Below are positions 63,859 to 64,000 of a DNA stretch of 64,000 bases, piece after piece. This DNA comes from Actinomadura violacea (GTDB lineage Bacteria; Actinomycetota; Actinomycetes; Streptosporangiales; Streptosporangiaceae). The position numbers and the translations under genes were made by a program. Below the pieces are notes generated by a model, which worked only from the letters and a program-made list of their open reading frames with translations, made no database searches and was not told the origin of the DNA. The stretch covers positions 106,676-170,675 of the forward strand of contig NZ_JAGEPF010000026.1 in NCBI RefSeq assembly GCF_017573465.1. Direction: 5' to 3'. Within the stretch, counting starts at the first letter, position 1. Every line of letters starts with the position of its first letter.

Positions 63859-64000
63859 TCAGCCGGCGGCGGGCGGCAGCTGGCTGAGGATCATGTCGAC
63901 CCAGGTGGCGACCAGGGCGTCGTCGTCGACGCCGATGGGGTCGGTGTCGAGCAGGACGCGCAGGAGCCGCGACGACAGCAGCGCGCCGACGCCGACGGCG
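63859..64000 (-). CDS. Partial TetR-like regulator, C-terminal end
   Basis: Reading the minus strand from base 64000 gives 46 residues in an open frame (VGVGALLSSRLLRVLLD, then DDDALVATWVDMILSQLPPAAG) and a TGA at 63861-63859. The pattern LVATWVDMIL is typical of the last helix of TetR_C domains. The DNA-binding domain lies outside the window, so the call is provisional. Confidence 0.6.
   Translation of the reverse strand, partial: AVGVGALLSSRLLRVLLDTDPIGVDDDALVATWVDMILSQLPPAAG

Overview
The window is about 64 kb of very GC-rich, densely coded DNA from the chromosome of a filamentous actinobacterium. Pointers are the DUF397/XRE/ATP-binding regulatory trio, Pkn-type Ser/Thr kinases, an F420-type LLM oxidoreductase, a paired dynamin-like GTPase locus as in Streptomyces, GTG/TTG starts and many 4-bp ATGA/GTGA overlaps. 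An Actinomadura-like (Streptosporangiales) host is my inference; no marker gene here fixes it. I see no prophage, IS element, integrase or CRISPR array.

Layout. 1-2.7 kb: ABC exporter ATPase (cut by the edge), divergent from a NarL-type two-component pair. 2.9 kb: tRNA-Arg(TCT). 3.1-6.3 kb: APH-family kinase, cobD, cobQ. 6.2-9.9 kb: four-gene osmoprotectant (glycine betaine/choline) ABC importer on the minus strand. 10-23.3 kb: accessory genes: GT39 membrane glycosyltransferase, AraC regulator, saccharopine-dehydrogenase-like protein, LysE exporter, amino-acid permease, alpha/beta hydrolase, two paralogous Ser/Thr kinases with different C-terminal modules, quinone oxidoreductase, TetR. 23.4-27 kb: DUF6504 gene and dnaE2 behind a LexA box (SOS mutasome). 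27-33.2 kb: a second two-component system divergent from a small membrane protein plus MacB/FtsX-type ABC exporter. 33.3-43.6 kb: methyltransferase, TetR/MFS pair with duplicated operator-like repeats, SDR, Rpn-like nuclease and a duplicated fragment of it, acetolactate-synthase-like enzyme, LLM oxidoreductase behind a KstR-like palindrome, and the whiJ-like XRE/DUF397/ATP-binding locus.

43.5-55.6 kb is the main cobalamin block: TetR, tandem palindromes, a cobalamin riboswitch, then chelatase (ChlI-ChlD fusion), cobO, cobB, a GNAT gene, an unrecognised 170-aa gene, a short cobL, cbiG C-domain/cobE, cobH, cobC, cobT and a cysG-like Met8-SUMT fusion. With cobD and cobQ at 4-6 kb this covers late corrin-ring methylation, ring rearrangement, amidation, adenosylation and lower-ligand activation. 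cobN, cobIJ, cobM, cobK, cobU and cobS are not in the window. The last cob gene overlaps the first of two dynamin-like GTPase genes, followed by an ssb paralogue preceded by DnaA boxes, a membrane GGDEF protein with a BldD-like site, and ettA.

The points most worth a second look are: a CobL that has lost the SAM-binding half of its CbiE domain; the unknown 170-aa protein encoded just before it; the tandem palindromes beside the B12 riboswitch; and the KstR-like, LexA-like, BldD-like and DnaA-like sites in front of functionally fitting genes.
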